Below, piece by piece: positions 1 through 9,760 of a stretch of DNA of 64,000 nt. Positions within the stretch are counted from its first letter, which is position 1. The number at the start of each line of letters is the position of its first letter. The DNA is from Prevotella sp. (lineage in GTDB: Bacteria > Bacteroidota > Bacteroidia > Bacteroidales > Bacteroidaceae), in assembly GCA_022779305.1 (NCBI GenBank), contig JALFSW010000042.1, forward strand, positions 62,001 to 126,000. The letters are read 5' to 3'. A program made the translations under genes and the position numbers. The notes beneath the pieces were generated by a model. It made no database searches, was not told the origin of the DNA, and saw only the letters and a program-made list of their open reading frames with translations.

Positions 1-2
1 TT

Positions 3-776
3 TCTCGTCCAGGTATCAGTTATATGAATCCATACGTTGATCGTTCAAACGCCACGATGCTTTCGTATGGTAATCCAGATTTGGAAGTGGAAAAAAGTCA
101 TAACTTTGGATTGGTGTTCAACTCATTTTCGCCAAAATTCATGGTGAACTTGACCCTTGATGGTAATATTGCAGGCAACGAAATCAACCAATATTCGTTT
201 ATGAAAGACAATCTGATGCACACCACTTATGGTAACATCGTGCGCAACAAGAACTTAGGATTGTCTACATTTATAAACTATGCCCTCACAACCAAAACTC
301 GCTTGATGCTCAATGGTGATTTGAGTTATGTGGATGTTCGTTCTAAAGAAATCGGTGCTGTGAACCACGGATGGACTTTGAATGCTTTCTTTGGCGTACA
401 ACAGACACTTCCTTATGGTGTGAATTTATCAATCTTCACAGGCGGAAGAACTAAAAGTATCAAGCTCCAAGGCTATGGTCAGAGCTTCAATATGATTACG
501 GCAACGGTAAATAAAAGTTTCTTGAAAGACAAGTTAGACGTAAGTTTGAGCTATTTCATGCCTTTTGGTGGCAAAATGAGAATAAACGACATCACAACTA
601 CACCTGACTTCACTTACAGCATGAAAACCATTGTACCTATAAAATATGTTGGTTTGACGCTGACGTGGAAGTTTGGTAACACAAATAAGAGTTTCAGTCA
701 ACACAAGAGTAAGATTTCTAACGACTTTGAAGAAAAGAAACAAGAATCGAATATGGGTGTTGGCATGGGTATGTAA
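3..776 (+). CDS. TonB-receptor-like outer membrane beta-barrel protein, C-terminal part
   Basis: The reading frame is open from the window edge, so the gene starts upstream and only its last 257 codons are seen. The visible part matches the C-terminal barrel of the OMP_b-brl_3 family: the segment SRPGISYMNPYVDRSN followed by SYGNPDLEVEKSHNF is typical of these proteins, then alternating beta-strand-like stretches. The tail is Gly/Met-rich and does not end in an aromatic residue as many barrels do. Family members are outer membrane proteins with a carboxypeptidase-regulatory-like N-terminus and usually no known substrate. A strong terminator hairpin follows 30 bp after the stop. Confidence 0.85.
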   Translation, partial: SRPGISYMNPYVDRSNATMLSYGNPDLEVEKSHNFGLVFNSFSPKFMVNLTLDGNIAGNEINQYSFMKDNLMHTTYGNIVRNKNLGLSTFINYALTTKTRLMLNGDLSYVDVRSKEIGAVNHGWTLNAFFGVQQTLPYGVNLSIFTGGRTKSIKLQGYGQSFNMITATVNKSFLKDKLDVSLSYFMPFGGKMRINDITTTPDFTYSMKTIVPIKYVGLTLTWKFGNTNKSFSQHKSKISNDFEEKKQESNMGVGMGM

Positions 777-805
777 GATCTTTTTAAATAAAAAAAAGAA
801 TTCAT

Positions 806-860
806 AAGAAAAACTGTCATTGCTTGTGAGCTGAGCTTGCAAACAATGACAGTTTTTCTT
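806..860 (+). terminator. Rho-independent terminator after the barrel gene
   Basis: A perfect 17-bp inverted repeat (806-822 with 844-860, core AACTGTCATTG / CAATGACAGTT) with a T-rich 3' arm lies just downstream of the stop at 776. Confidence 0.85.
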
Positions 861-932
861 TTTTATTGCAGTAGATGAATGGTCGGAGCTAAAAAACTTG
901 ATAACAAATCGTTAAGTACAGAATAAATTTAT

Positions 933-940
933 TATTTTTG
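933..940 (+). promoter_or_regulatory. Putative -7 box for leuS
   Basis: TATTTTTG fits the Bacteroidetes TAnnTTTG consensus and lies 48 bp before the leuS start. No clear -33 TTTG is seen at the usual spacing. Confidence 0.55.
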
Positions 941-987
941 CAAATTGAATGAATTTATCGTTGAAATAAAAAATAACAAGATAAAGA

Positions 988-3873
988 ATGGAATACAACT
1001 TTACGGAGATTGAAAAAAAGTGGCAAAAACGATGGGTAGAACAAAAAACATATAAGGTTTCAGAAGATACGAGCAAGCCAAAGTACTATGTGCTCAATAT
1101 GTTTCCTTATCCTTCGGGAGCCGGTCTTCATGTAGGGCATCCGTTGGGCTATATTGCAAGCGACATTTATGCTCGATACAAGCATTTGAAAGGTTTTAAT
1201 GTGCTCAACCCAATGGGCTATGATGCCTATGGATTGCCTGCTGAACAGTATGCCATTCAAACAGGACAGCATCCTGCAATAACCACAGAAAAAAACATTG
1301 CACGCTATCGTGAACAGTTAGACAAAATTGGTTTTTGTTTCGATTGGGACAGAGAAGTGCGCACCTGTAGTCCAGATTATTATAAGTGGACGCAATGGGC
1401 ATTCCAAAAGATGTTCAATTCCTATTACGATCTTACACTCCAGCGTGCAGAACCTATTGAAAAGCTCATCCTTCATTTTGAAGAAGAAGGCACATTGGCA
1501 CTCAATGTGGCGCAAAGTGAGGAAAAAATATTCTCAGCCCGTGATTGGTTGAGCATGAATGAAAGCGAACAACAAGCCGTTTTGATGAACTATCGCATTG
1601 CTTATTTGGGTGAAACGATGGTGAATTGGTGTCCAGAATTGGGCACAGTATTGGCAAATGACGAAGTGGTAAACGGTGTAAGCGAACGAGGTGGGTTCCC
1701 AGTGGTTCAGAAGAAGATGAAACAATGGTGCTTGCGTGTTTCAGCTTATGCACAACGATTGCTCGACGGACTTGAAACCGTGAATTGGTCGGATTCTATC
1801 AAAGAAACGCAACGCAACTGGATAGGGCGTTCTGAAGGGGCAGAAATTAAATTCAAGAGCCTCACCCCAACTCTTTCGTCCGACCATTCAACCACAGAAA
1901 TGCGAGAAGGCGAGTTTACGGTCTTCACCACCAGAGCCGACACAATGTTTGGTGTTACCTTTATGGTCTTGGCACCAGAGTCTGAACTCGTTGAAAAATT
2001 AACGAGTGAAGAACAAAAATCGGCCGTAGAAGATTATTTGGCATATGTCAAGAAGCGCACCGAATTGGAACGTATGAGCGACCGAAAAGTTACGGGTGTC
2101 TTCTCAGGATCGTATGGTGTAAATCCTTTTACAGGTAAACAAATTCCTATTTGGATTTCAGAATATGTGCTTTCAGGCTATGGAACAGGTGTTATCATGG
2201 CTGTTCCAGCTCACGACAGTAGAGATTATGCCTTTGCAAAACACTTTGATTTACCGATAATTCCACTTATCGAGGGAGCTGATGTTTCTCAAGAGAGTTT
2301 CGATTCTAAAGAAGGCATTGTGATAAATAGCCCCGCTGAACCTTCAAAAAATGGTTTTTCGCTCAATGGTATGACGGTGAAAGAAGCCATCGAAGCTACA
2401 AAGAGATACGTAAGTGATAAAGGCATTGGACGTGTGAAGGTAAATTATCGTCTGCGCGATGCTATTTTCTCTCGCCAACGTTATTGGGGAGAACCATTTC
2501 CAGTATATTATAAGAACGGAATGCCTTATATGGTGCCGGAAGCGTGTTTACCAATCATGTTGCCAGAAATTGACAAATATGAACCCACTGAAACAGGCGA
2601 ACCACCTTTAGGACGTGCAAAGGTGTGGGCTTGGGATGAGGAAAACAAGACGATTGTAGATAAATCGCTTATTGATAATAAAACAATTTTCCCATTGGAA
2701 CTCAATACAATGCCGGGGTTTGCAGGTAGTTCGGCTTATTACTTGCGCTATATGGATCCACATAACGACCACGCTTTGCTCGGAAAAGAAGCTGGCGAAT
2801 ACTGGAAGAATGTAGATCTCTATGTTGGCGGTACTGAACATGCAACGGGACACCTCATTTATAGTCGTTTTTGGAACAAATTCTTGTATGACTATGGTTA
2901 TTCTTTTAAAGAAGAACCCTACGAAAAACTCATCAATCAAGGAATGATTCAAGGACGTTCTAATTTTGTTTACAGACTCCAATCAAATAATCATTCTGAT
3001 GCTCCAGTATTTGTGAGCTATGGCAAGAAAGATGCGTATGACGTTACACCTATTCGAGTTGATGTGAACATCGTGAATGCTGATGTACTCGATATAGAAG
3101 CCTTTCGTGCTTGGCGACCTGAATTTGCAAACGCACAATTCATCTTTGAAGACGGCACTACAGCTGATTCGGGCATTTACAAATGTGGATGGGCAGTGGA
3201 AAAGATGTCTAAATCAATGTTTAATGTGGTCAATCCAGATGTGATAGTAGAACAATACGGTGCCGACACATTGCGTTTGTATGAAATGTTCTTAGGACCT
3301 ATCGAGGCAAGCAAGCCTTGGGATACCAATGGTATTGATGGTTGTTTCCGTTTCCTTAAAAAGTTTTGGAAGTTATACCAGCAAGAACTCACCGATGCTG
3401 AACCATCAAAAGAATCGCTTAAGAGTGTGCACAAATTGATAAAGAAAGTTAGTGGTGACATAGAGAATTTTTCTTATAACACAGCTATTTCTGCATTTAT
3501 GATTTGTGTCAATGAACTTGGACAACAGAAATGCAACAATCGTTCGCTCTTGCGCGATATGATCATTCTCATTGCACCTTTCGCACCACACATTGCAGAA
3601 GAACTTTGGCAGCAAATAGGCGAGATAGGATCTGTTTATGATGCACAATGGGTTTCTTGGAATGATGCATATCTGACAGAAAGTGAAATACAAATTGCCA
3701 TTTCGTTTAATGGAAAGGCACGTTTTCAGATGACTTTCCCAGCCGATGCAACAAAAGAAGAAGTTGAAAAGGCTGCACTTGCTGATGAACGAAGTCTTAA
3801 ATACATTGAAGACAAGACGATTGTGAAAGTCATCGTTGTCCCTAAGAAAATTGTCAATATTGTTTTGAAATAG
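988..3873 (+). CDS. leuS: Leucyl-tRNA synthetase
   Basis: Charges tRNA-Leu with leucine; cytoplasmic class I aminoacyl-tRNA synthetase of 961 aa, the expected size in Bacteroidetes. The HIGH motif is HVGH at residues 48-51 and the KMSKS loop is a perfect KMSKS at 739-743. The CP1 editing domain follows residue 290 and the anticodon-binding domain is at the C-terminus. About 12 extra residues (around [19 protein letters not shown]) sit at the entry to the editing domain compared with the E. coli enzyme. The ATG at 988 has a -7 box 48 bp upstream, and a terminator follows the stop, so it is probably transcribed alone. Confidence 0.98.
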   Translation: MEYNFTEIEKKWQKRWVEQKTYKVSEDTSKPKYYVLNMFPYPSGAGLHVGHPLGYIASDIYARYKHLKGFNVLNPMGYDAYGLPAEQYAIQTGQHPAITTEKNIARYREQLDKIGFCFDWDREVRTCSPDYYKWTQWAFQKMFNSYYDLTLQRAEPIEKLILHFEEEGTLALNVAQSEEKIFSARDWLSMNESEQQAVLMNYRIAYLGETMVNWCPELGTVLANDEVVNGVSERGGFPVVQKKMKQWCLRVSAYAQRLLDGLETVNWSDSIKETQRNWIGRSEGAEIKFKSLTPTLSSDHSTTEMREGEFTVFTTRADTMFGVTFMVLAPESELVEKLTSEEQKSAVEDYLAYVKKRTELERMSDRKVTGVFSGSYGVNPFTGKQIPIWISEYVLSGYGTGVIMAVPAHDSRDYAFAKHFDLPIIPLIEGADVSQESFDSKEGIVINSPAEPSKNGFSLNGMTVKEAIEATKRYVSDKGIGRVKVNYRLRDAIFSRQRYWGEPFPVYYKNGMPYMVPEACLPIMLPEIDKYEPTETGEPPLGRAKVWAWDEENKTIVDKSLIDNKTIFPLELNTMPGFAGSSAYYLRYMDPHNDHALLGKEAGEYWKNVDLYVGGTEHATGHLIYSRFWNKFLYDYGYSFKEEPYEKLINQGMIQGRSNFVYRLQSNNHSDAPVFVSYGKKDAYDVTPIRVDVNIVNADVLDIEAFRAWRPEFANAQFIFEDGTTADSGIYKCGWAVEKMSKSMFNVVNPDVIVEQYGADTLRLYEMFLGPIEASKPWDTNGIDGCFRFLKKFWKLYQQELTDAEPSKESLKSVHKLIKKVSGDIENFSYNTAISAFMICVNELGQQKCNNRSLLRDMIILIAPFAPHIAEELWQQIGEIGSVYDAQWVSWNDAYLTESEIQIAISFNGKARFQMTFPADATKEEVEKAALADERSLKYIEDKTIVKVIVVPKKIVNIVLK

Positions 3874-3900
3874 ATTGTTAAGTTAATATTTAAATTTGAG

Positions 3901-3935
3901 AGAGTAGGGATAAGTAATCATTCCTGCTCTTTTTT
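3901..3935 (+). terminator. leuS terminator
   Basis: A 10-bp stem with G-T pairs (3901-3910 with 3921-3930) followed by six T, 28 bp after the leuS stop. Confidence 0.7.
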
Positions 3936-3956
3936 ATGTCCATCCATAATAGAACT

Positions 3957-4003
3957 ATCGCAACTGCAGTTTGCCTAAACATCACATAAACCACAGTTGC
4001 GAT
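3957..4003 (-). terminator. Hairpin downstream of the beta-helix gene
   Basis: ATCGCAACTG (3957-3966) pairs perfectly with CAGTTGCGAT (3994-4003), with an inner GTTT/AAAC extension. It lies between two convergent genes and probably ends minus-strand transcription, although the T-run is weak. Confidence 0.5.
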
Positions 4004-4034
4004 ACACCCGCATCTATAATGCTTTGAATAAGCC

Positions 4035-5639
4035 TTATTTTTGCAAGACTTTTGACGTCTCTATGCTTCCATTGTCATATTCACGTTTTACAATATATAC
4101 GCCCGATGCTGTCGCTTCTGTTGCTTTTCCGCTTAGCGTATAATAGGTAGTGCGAATTAATTTGCCACTTTTTTCTGTCGATTTTATGTTTGTTGGCGTA
4201 GCCGATTCAAATCCGTTGCCTTTAAGTGGAGAATTTTCTTGCAATGCCCACGAGGTTTCTTTGAGTTCTGAAAGTTTTTCACTATCATCCGTAAAACCAA
4301 TGAATTGAGAAGGATTAACAAAATTTGATGCGTCTACTGCGTCATAAATTGTCTTCTCTGTGTTATTTTCACCCTGCAAACTGTTTACGAACGCTATGTT
4401 GGGATGACTTCCTTCTTTTCTTGAAAGATTATTTTGGAGCGTAGAACTTTGAATAGTTCCACTTTCAAAATAAATGCCTCCACCCTCAAACGAACTATTG
4501 TTATAGACAATACTACCCAAGATTTCACCATCCTTATTATAGATTCCACCTCCTTTTCCGCCATTCTCTGACCCGAAATCCTCTGTGTCGGCATAGCAAT
4601 TGAAAACCACTACCGAAGAAAGTGTGCCACTGATGTTGCTGATGCCACCTCCCAAAAGACCTCTGCAATTTACCACCTTACTGTTCTTCATCATACCACC
4701 ATTAACCACTGCACCGCCATTTGAAGCATAACAATCCTCAAACAGGCAGTTTTCTATTGTTCCATCGATGTTGTAGATAGCACCGCCACCATCCAGCGCA
4801 ACACAATCACGAAACTCGCAATCCTCAATCTTAACCTTGCTTGCATATACTGCCCCGCCATAGCCATTTCCTTGTTTTGAATGACTGTAATTCTTTGCAA
4901 ACAAACAACGTTTGATTGACGCATCACCATTGCCTACAAGATAGACCGCTCCGCCTTTTGTATCGGGCGATTGAGAATCAGCAGTGTAGTAAGCACTGTT
5001 TTCTATGATTTGGCAATCACTTATTTGGACGTTTCCCAATGCATAAATTGCTCCGCCGGCTGCCTTCACATTCCATACCATTGCGTTTCCGCCTTTGAGT
5101 GTCAGTCCATTAATGGTCGTGGGCGAATGAAACTCCGTGTCGGCATAAAGAATGTGGTTGCTGTTGTTTTCTGTTCCGGGGATGATATCTTTATCGGTCA
5201 CTTTCCATCCGTAACGAAATGATGACGCATACATCATTTCACGCACCCATTCGTCTGCAATATCATCATCACCACTGAGAATGGTTGTATGCACAAAGTC
5301 ATAGGACTTTTTGCCTGCAATGGTTTTTCGCTCGTCTTTCGATGATTCTTTACCTTCAAAACCACCATAAAGCGAAACACCGTCTTTGAGCAAGAAAGCT
5401 CTTGAATTTTTCTTACTACTCTTGATAAGTTTAGATGGTTTGTAGGTGCCTTGAGCTATCCAAATTTCATCGCCAGCCGTTGCTTTTTCTATCATTGCGT
5501 CAATGTCGCCAGCTGCCTTTTCCCACGATGTGCCGTCGCCATTGCCACCCTCTTTCACGTAATAAACCCCAGCAAGTGCCATCGACCCACTACTCGAAAG
5601 CCCTAAGAATAGGGCAGAAAGTAAAAATGTTTTTCTCAT
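4035..5639 (-). CDS. Secreted right-handed beta-helix protein with C-terminal sorting-like domain
   Basis: 534 aa. Residues 1-23 form a signal peptide (MRKTFLLSALFLGLSSSG then ALA). The start of the mature protein (YYVKEGGNGDGTSWEKA) is the usual opening of secreted parallel beta-helix proteins, and glycine-rich turns such as GGAVY, GGGIYN and GGAIY recur about every 25 residues from 190 to 420, as in pectate-lyase-like or polymorphic-outer-membrane-protein folds. The end (TYYTLSG...GVYIVKREYDNG) resembles a Por/T9SS-type C-terminal domain. Substrate unknown; it may be an adhesin or a polysaccharide-binding surface protein. No catalytic residues of polysaccharide lyases were recognised. Confidence 0.8.
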   Translation of the reverse strand: MRKTFLLSALFLGLSSSGSMALAGVYYVKEGGNGDGTSWEKAAGDIDAMIEKATAGDEIWIAQGTYKPSKLIKSSKKNSRAFLLKDGVSLYGGFEGKESSKDERKTIAGKKSYDFVHTTILSGDDDIADEWVREMMYASSFRYGWKVTDKDIIPGTENNSNHILYADTEFHSPTTINGLTLKGGNAMVWNVKAAGGAIYALGNVQISDCQIIENSAYYTADSQSPDTKGGAVYLVGNGDASIKRCLFAKNYSHSKQGNGYGGAVYASKVKIEDCEFRDCVALDGGGAIYNIDGTIENCLFEDCYASNGGAVVNGGMMKNSKVVNCRGLLGGGISNISGTLSSVVVFNCYADTEDFGSENGGKGGGIYNKDGEILGSIVYNNSSFEGGGIYFESGTIQSSTLQNNLSRKEGSHPNIAFVNSLQGENNTEKTIYDAVDASNFVNPSQFIGFTDDSEKLSELKETSWALQENSPLKGNGFESATPTNIKSTEKSGKLIRTTYYTLSGKATEATASGVYIVKREYDNGSIETSKVLQK

Positions 5640-5705
5640 ACACAGTTTTTTATTTATAATTGATTTTTTGATGCGAAATATTTATGATTTTAAAACCTTT
5701 CTTTG

Positions 5706-5713
5706 CAAAAGTA
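5706..5713 (-). promoter_or_regulatory. Putative -7 box for the beta-helix gene
   Basis: CAAAAGTA on the plus strand reads TACTTTTG on the minus strand, a TAnnTTTG match 67 bp upstream of the start at 5639. Confidence 0.5.
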
Positions 5714-5748
5714 AAGATAATATTTTAATCCCACAAGTAGAATAAGAG

Positions 5749-5812
5749 CATGTTCTAAAAATTCTCGCTGTGCGAGCGTCTAAAGAGTAAAAATTTATAG
5801 AACCTGCTTAAA
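5749..5812. repeat. Family C intergenic repeat, copy 1
   Basis: Begins GAGCATGTTCTAAAAATTCT and ends TTTATAGAACCTGCTTAAA, with arms TTCTAAAAATT / AATTTATAGAA facing each other. Similar ends occur at 13866-14062 and 40542-40632. It abuts the family A repeat. Confidence 0.7.
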
Positions 5813-6006
5813 CCCAAGTCGGTCATTAGACCGTTAGAGTGTCCTTTTTCTTTTATTTTTAACTTCCCAACAGCTTGCATCTGCTTATCGGCTGCTTCTT
5901 CAGCGTTTTTTCGCAGATGTAGCGGGCTACTTCAAGAAAAAACGCTAAACAATCTGCACAGATAATCAGACGCAATCCCTTTGGTCTCTAATGACCGAGT
6001 TGGGTT
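5811..6006 (-). repeat. Family A repeat, copy 1 (centre inverted)
   Basis: About 196 bp with terminal inverted repeats AACCCAAGTCGGTCATTAGA and its near reverse complement. The arms are in reverse orientation compared with the copy at 51635, but the central segment CGCAGATGTAGCGGGCTAC reads in the same direction as in that copy, so the centre is flipped relative to the arms. The segment is bounded by AGCGTTTTTTC and GAAAAAACGCT. Confidence 0.85.
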
Positions 6007-6046
6007 AAAAATTACACACATCAACGATTATTTTCCGAATATCTAC

Positions 6047-6075
6047 TTGGTTTTCAAACAATAGTCGTACTTTTG
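6047..6075 (+). promoter_or_regulatory. Putative pncB promoter
   Basis: TTGG at 6047-6050 and TACTTTTG at 6068-6075 are about 18 bp apart, a good Bacteroidetes -33/-7 pair, 47 bp upstream of the ATG at 6123. Confidence 0.6.
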
Positions 6076-6122
6076 CAGGCAGGCATTTAAAGCCTTTATT
6101 TAAAGACAATAAAACAGACGTG

Positions 6123-7349
6123 ATGCAACAAATCATTCACCATCTCACCGACAACGATGCCTATACGTTCAGTTGTCAGTATTATGTGCTTCAGACCTAT
6201 CCACGTTCTGAAGTGGAATACACATTTTTCGACCGCAACAAAACGATTTATCCTGCAGGATTTGCCGCTTTGGTAGAAGAACAACTCGCCTATATGACAA
6301 ATGTAGTCATTACCGAAGAAGAAATCGAATTCATGAAAAGCCGGATGTATTATTTGCCAGAATGGTATTTTACTTTTCTTCGTGGCTATCGTTTCAATCC
6401 TAATGAAGTAACGGTTTCACAAGACGAAGAAGGTCATCTTGAAATCTCGGTGCGTGGCAAGTGGTATTCCACGATTATGTGGGAGATGCCCATTCTTAGT
6501 ATTGTTTCTGAATTAATCCACACGCTTCGGGGGGAAATTGCCAGTTATGATGCTCAAAGAGAGGAAGAAAGATGCGAAGAAAAGATGCGCAAAATTCTCT
6601 CAGAAGGACTTCTTTTGAGCGAAATGGGTACGCGGCGCAGACTGTCTTTTGCACATCAAGACATGGTTATCAGAACAATGAAGCGTGTCTATGATAGCGG
6701 AGGATACACTGACAACGAAGGAACACACCATTCTTGGACAGGCTCTTTCACAGGTACAAGCAATGTTTATTTGGCAATGAAGTATGGTTTGAAAGCCATA
6801 GGAACGATGAGTCACCAAATCATTGAGTTTGAAGAAAACGTGAGCGGAATTTTCGAATGTAATTTCAATGTGATGAAGAAATTCAGCGATGTTTATGATG
6901 GCGACAACGGAATCTATCTCTACGATTGTTTTGGCGATAAAGTTTTCTTTGGCAATCTCTCAAAACGCATGGCGATGATGTTCACTGGTTTACGTGTAGA
7001 CAGTGGTATTGAAGAAGAACAAGTTGAAAAAATCATCGACAAATATAACTTGCTCGGCATCGACCCACGCACCAAACACGTGGTTTTCAGTAACGGACTG
7101 AACATCGATCGCGCCATAGAAATTCATAAATACGTCAATGGAAGAATGCAAGACAGCTACGGCATGGGTACGTTTCTGACGTGTGATGTGGAGAATACCC
7201 GTCCGATGAATATTGTCATTAAGCTCACCAAGATGCGCATCACCGAAAAACGTGAATGGCACGACTGTGTGAAACTTTCTTGTGACAAGGGAAAAACATT
7301 GGGCAATCCCGAAAAATGTGCTTATCTTTTAAAGCAAATCGGTCATTAG
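6123..7349 (+). CDS. pncB: Nicotinate phosphoribosyltransferase
   Basis: Converts nicotinate and PRPP (with ATP) to nicotinate mononucleotide in the Preiss-Handler route to NAD. 408 aa, normal length. The N-terminus HLTDNDAYTFSCQYYVL, the EMGTRRRLS segment and the phosphate-binding TGTSNV (210-215) are family signatures. A GTG in frame at 6120 directly precedes the ATG at 6123; the ATG is preferred. It stands alone, with its own promoter upstream and repeats B and C downstream. Confidence 0.95.
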   Translation: MQQIIHHLTDNDAYTFSCQYYVLQTYPRSEVEYTFFDRNKTIYPAGFAALVEEQLAYMTNVVITEEEIEFMKSRMYYLPEWYFTFLRGYRFNPNEVTVSQDEEGHLEISVRGKWYSTIMWEMPILSIVSELIHTLRGEIASYDAQREEERCEEKMRKILSEGLLLSEMGTRRRLSFAHQDMVIRTMKRVYDSGGYTDNEGTHHSWTGSFTGTSNVYLAMKYGLKAIGTMSHQIIEFEENVSGIFECNFNVMKKFSDVYDGDNGIYLYDCFGDKVFFGNLSKRMAMMFTGLRVDSGIEEEQVEKIIDKYNLLGIDPRTKHVVFSNGLNIDRAIEIHKYVNGRMQDSYGMGTFLTCDVENTRPMNIVIKLTKMRITEKREWHDCVKLSCDKGKTLGNPEKCAYLLKQIGH

Positions 7350-7400
7350 AGGTTAAGCTTCGGGAAATTTTAGAACATGCCTATATATATTTTAGAATTC

Positions 7401-7484
7401 CAGTTGAGGCTTACTTGCGAGATAACTAAGCCTTACTTACAACGCAACTGAGGCTCACTTCGGGTGCGAGTGAGCCTCAATTGG
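7401..7484. repeat. Family B palindromic repeat, copy 1
   Basis: Modules of the type AACTGAGGCTyACTT alternate in both orientations: CAGTTGAGGCTTACTT, TAAGCCTTACTTAC, AACTGAGGCTCACTT, GTGAGCCTCAATTGG. A lone family C end (TTTTAGAACATGCCTA, about 7366-7381) lies just before it. Located between convergent pncB and the glycosyltransferase gene. Confidence 0.75.
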
Positions 7485-7553
7485 AAAATAGATGTAAGAT
7501 GTTGATAAAATCGCTGATTATCAATAGTTTGTGAAACTCATTTTCAAAGTGAA

Positions 7554-8741
7554 TTATTTCATCAGTGATTGATAGAAATCAATGTTTTCTTTGGCGATTT
7601 GTTGGGGCGAAAAACGGTCGATGACAGACTGGCGAATGAATGCCGGACGATAGTCTGTAGCGAGAGCTTGGGATAAGCCCGCTTTCAAGGCATCAACCGT
7701 GAAATCGCTACACCTTACTCCGTTTTCTGGCGAAATCAACTCTTCGGTTCCACTGCAGGGAAACGCAATCACGGGCAGTCCGCAAGACATGGCTTCCAAA
7801 GGAGCTTGGGCAAAATATTCCTCAAAGCTCGGCATACAGAAATAATCAGCTGCCGAAAGCATTTCAGACATGCGTTTTTCATCGGATATGCGCCCCACTT
7901 CGATGACATTCCGCCCAAAAACAGTGGAGCGATTTTTGCCAATTGCCAAAATTTTATAGTCGGAATGAAGAGCAGCAAGAGCATCGGAAAGCAACGCCAA
8001 TCCTTTTCGTTCTTCATGAATGTTACAAGCACAGAATGCAAAGATTTTTTCTTCGCTACCAATTCCTAAACGTTGACGAGCAGCATGTTTGTCGTATGGA
8101 CGATAAAGCCTACTATCCACCGAATTATGAATAACGCGTTTATGTGCGTGGACAAGCACAGGATTGTCGCCTTGATTATTAAACGTCATTCTCGACAAAT
8201 AAACCACGCCCATGCGTTGGGCTTTCTGAATAGCGGTTTTCTTCAATATCCAATATTTCTCTTCCAACCAATGACCTGCCAATTGAGGAGATGCGGTGTT
8301 TGAAATGCCATAAAGCAAATTCTGATCGTGCAACGTGCACACGATGGGTTTGGCTTTGAAGGTTTCAAAGAAAGATGGAAAGTCGAGAAAATCACCCACC
8401 CAATGAAGATGAATTACATCGGCATCGTGAATAATTTGTAGCTGTGTGAGGTCGATGGGAGAAACGGGCAGCGCATAAGGACGGTTGTGTTGTCGCGACA
8501 ACGCCCTGCATTCATTCAAATCGTCTGCCATACCCAACGCCTTGTTGAGTTTGTGGCGTATGCTGTTTAGAAAATAGGTAGATGCGCCATATTGCGTAAT
8601 AAAATCGTCTTTGTGTTTTTTCCGCAATACCACCATCCGACTGTCATACCCCAGCTCTCTTTGTGCTTTACACAGACGGTAGGCACAAAGTCCGGCTCCG
8701 TTGAAGTCAGCCATACTGATATGTATAATTTTCATAGCCAT
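7554..8741 (-). CDS. Glycosyltransferase family 4/1 (GT-B fold)
   Basis: 395 aa, cytoplasmic or membrane-associated retaining sugar transferase, probably acting on a surface glycan. The N-terminus MKIIHISMADFNGAGLCAYRL is the usual start of GT4 enzymes, and the nucleotide-sugar-binding E-x7-E motif lies in FEEYFAQAPLEAMSCGLPV (306-324). An alternative ATG is two codons downstream at 8735. A 248-bp AT-rich gap with no recognisable gene separates it from the upstream DUF5672 gene, so it may have its own promoter. The acceptor and sugar cannot be told. Confidence 0.88.
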   Translation of the reverse strand: MAMKIIHISMADFNGAGLCAYRLCKAQRELGYDSRMVVLRKKHKDDFITQYGASTYFLNSIRHKLNKALGMADDLNECRALSRQHNRPYALPVSPIDLTQLQIIHDADVIHLHWVGDFLDFPSFFETFKAKPIVCTLHDQNLLYGISNTASPQLAGHWLEEKYWILKKTAIQKAQRMGVVYLSRMTFNNQGDNPVLVHAHKRVIHNSVDSRLYRPYDKHAARQRLGIGSEEKIFAFCACNIHEERKGLALLSDALAALHSDYKILAIGKNRSTVFGRNVIEVGRISDEKRMSEMLSAADYFCMPSFEEYFAQAPLEAMSCGLPVIAFPCSGTEELISPENGVRCSDFTVDALKAGLSQALATDYRPAFIRQSVIDRFSPQQIAKENIDFYQSLMK

Positions 8742-8989
8742 CTGATTGTTAGATGATTTTTGTTCTAATATTACAGAGATTCACGATAGGTGCATCAGAT
8801 TTTCCGATGAGCAAACTAATGTTTGGTGTCTTATTTCTCTTTGCGAAGAAGCAGACGCACCGATTGTGTTCCCTATGGTGTAAATGAAACTATATGTACC
8901 TTTTATGTAGTTATATAGATATTTACACTATTTCAACATGTGATTTATTTTTAATTTAAATATTACTATAAATTAATTTATTTTTTAAA

Positions 8990-9760
8990 TCACAAACATG
9001 GAATAAATTTTCTCCAAAAAGCAATTCTTGGTGGTTTATTAAATCCATGACACGCCATTGGCAGCTGATAGTTGTTCAGTTTGTAGGAAAGTTCGGGTTT
9101 CAAATCAAACGAAAAAGTCAGTGCTTCTTCAACTGTAGGCACAGAGAGATTGGGTTCTAAAGCCCAAAAAAGATCTTCGTTGTGCAAGGCATCCGACTGA
9201 CTATTGTAATAGTCTATCACCGCTTTATAATCCACGCAAGCCTGTCTGAACGTAGCCACCTTTCTCAAACAAAGTCCGCCATTGCCAATGCGGTCGAACA
9301 TCTGGCAATGCAAGATTTTGTGTTTCGGCTTCAGCCATAATTTCAGTTGTAAATATTGCCTCAAAGGGAAACGTTTGTAGCGTGGGCGTGTAGGCCATGG
9401 AGCTGCAACGAGGTCATAGTTTTTTGCACACCACGCAGCAAGATCGTTCCGAAAGAGCCACGCATCCACGTGGCAAATGAAGATGTATTTATAATCTGAG
9501 AAAAGTGCATAGAACGTTTCTGACATCATCATTTCGTTATAGCCCTGTATGCCTCGCTTCGTTCCGAGCCAGTCATCGCTGACGTTAATTACTTCCACTT
9601 GCGGATAGTCATTCGTCAGACTACTAAGGTCTGTGTGCTGTGGTTTAACGAAAGCCACAGGAAATCCTTCGAGGAGTTTTAAATTGTTGTTGAGCGCAGC
9701 CCGTTCATATTCTTTCAGTTCAGATTGATAGACGGGGATAACCACTTTGAGCTGTTTCAT
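8990..9760 (-). CDS. DUF5672 family protein, probable glycosyltransferase
   Basis: 256 aa. The sequence begins KQLKVVIPVYQSELKEYERAAL and contains FICHVDAWLFRNDLAAWC and FDRIGNGGLCLRK, typical of the DUF5672 family found in glycan loci and thought to be GT-A-like. The ATG overlaps the stop of the upstream GT2 gene by four bases (ATGA), so the two are translationally coupled. Function is inferred from context and fold likeness only. Confidence 0.8.
   Translation of the reverse strand: MKQLKVVIPVYQSELKEYERAALNNNLKLLEGFPVAFVKPQHTDLSSLTNDYPQVEVINVSDDWLGTKRGIQGYNEMMMSETFYALFSDYKYIFICHVDAWLFRNDLAAWCAKNYDLVAAPWPTRPRYKRFPLRQYLQLKLWLKPKHKILHCQMFDRIGNGGLCLRKVATFRQACVDYKAVIDYYNSQSDALHNEDLFWALEPNLSVPTVEEALTFSFDLKPELSYKLNNYQLPMACHGFNKPPRIAFWRKFIPCL

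Larger units (their letters stand above)
5640..6122. other. Divergent intergenic region, 483 bp
   Basis: No gene seen. It holds the minus-strand promoter of the beta-helix gene, a family C repeat, a family A repeat and the pncB promoter. Confidence 0.8.

Noticed and set aside
5811-6006. Family A repeat as a CRISPR array or phage attachment site
   Set aside because: Copies are single, widely spaced, and self-complementary along their length; there is no repeat-spacer order and no cas gene.
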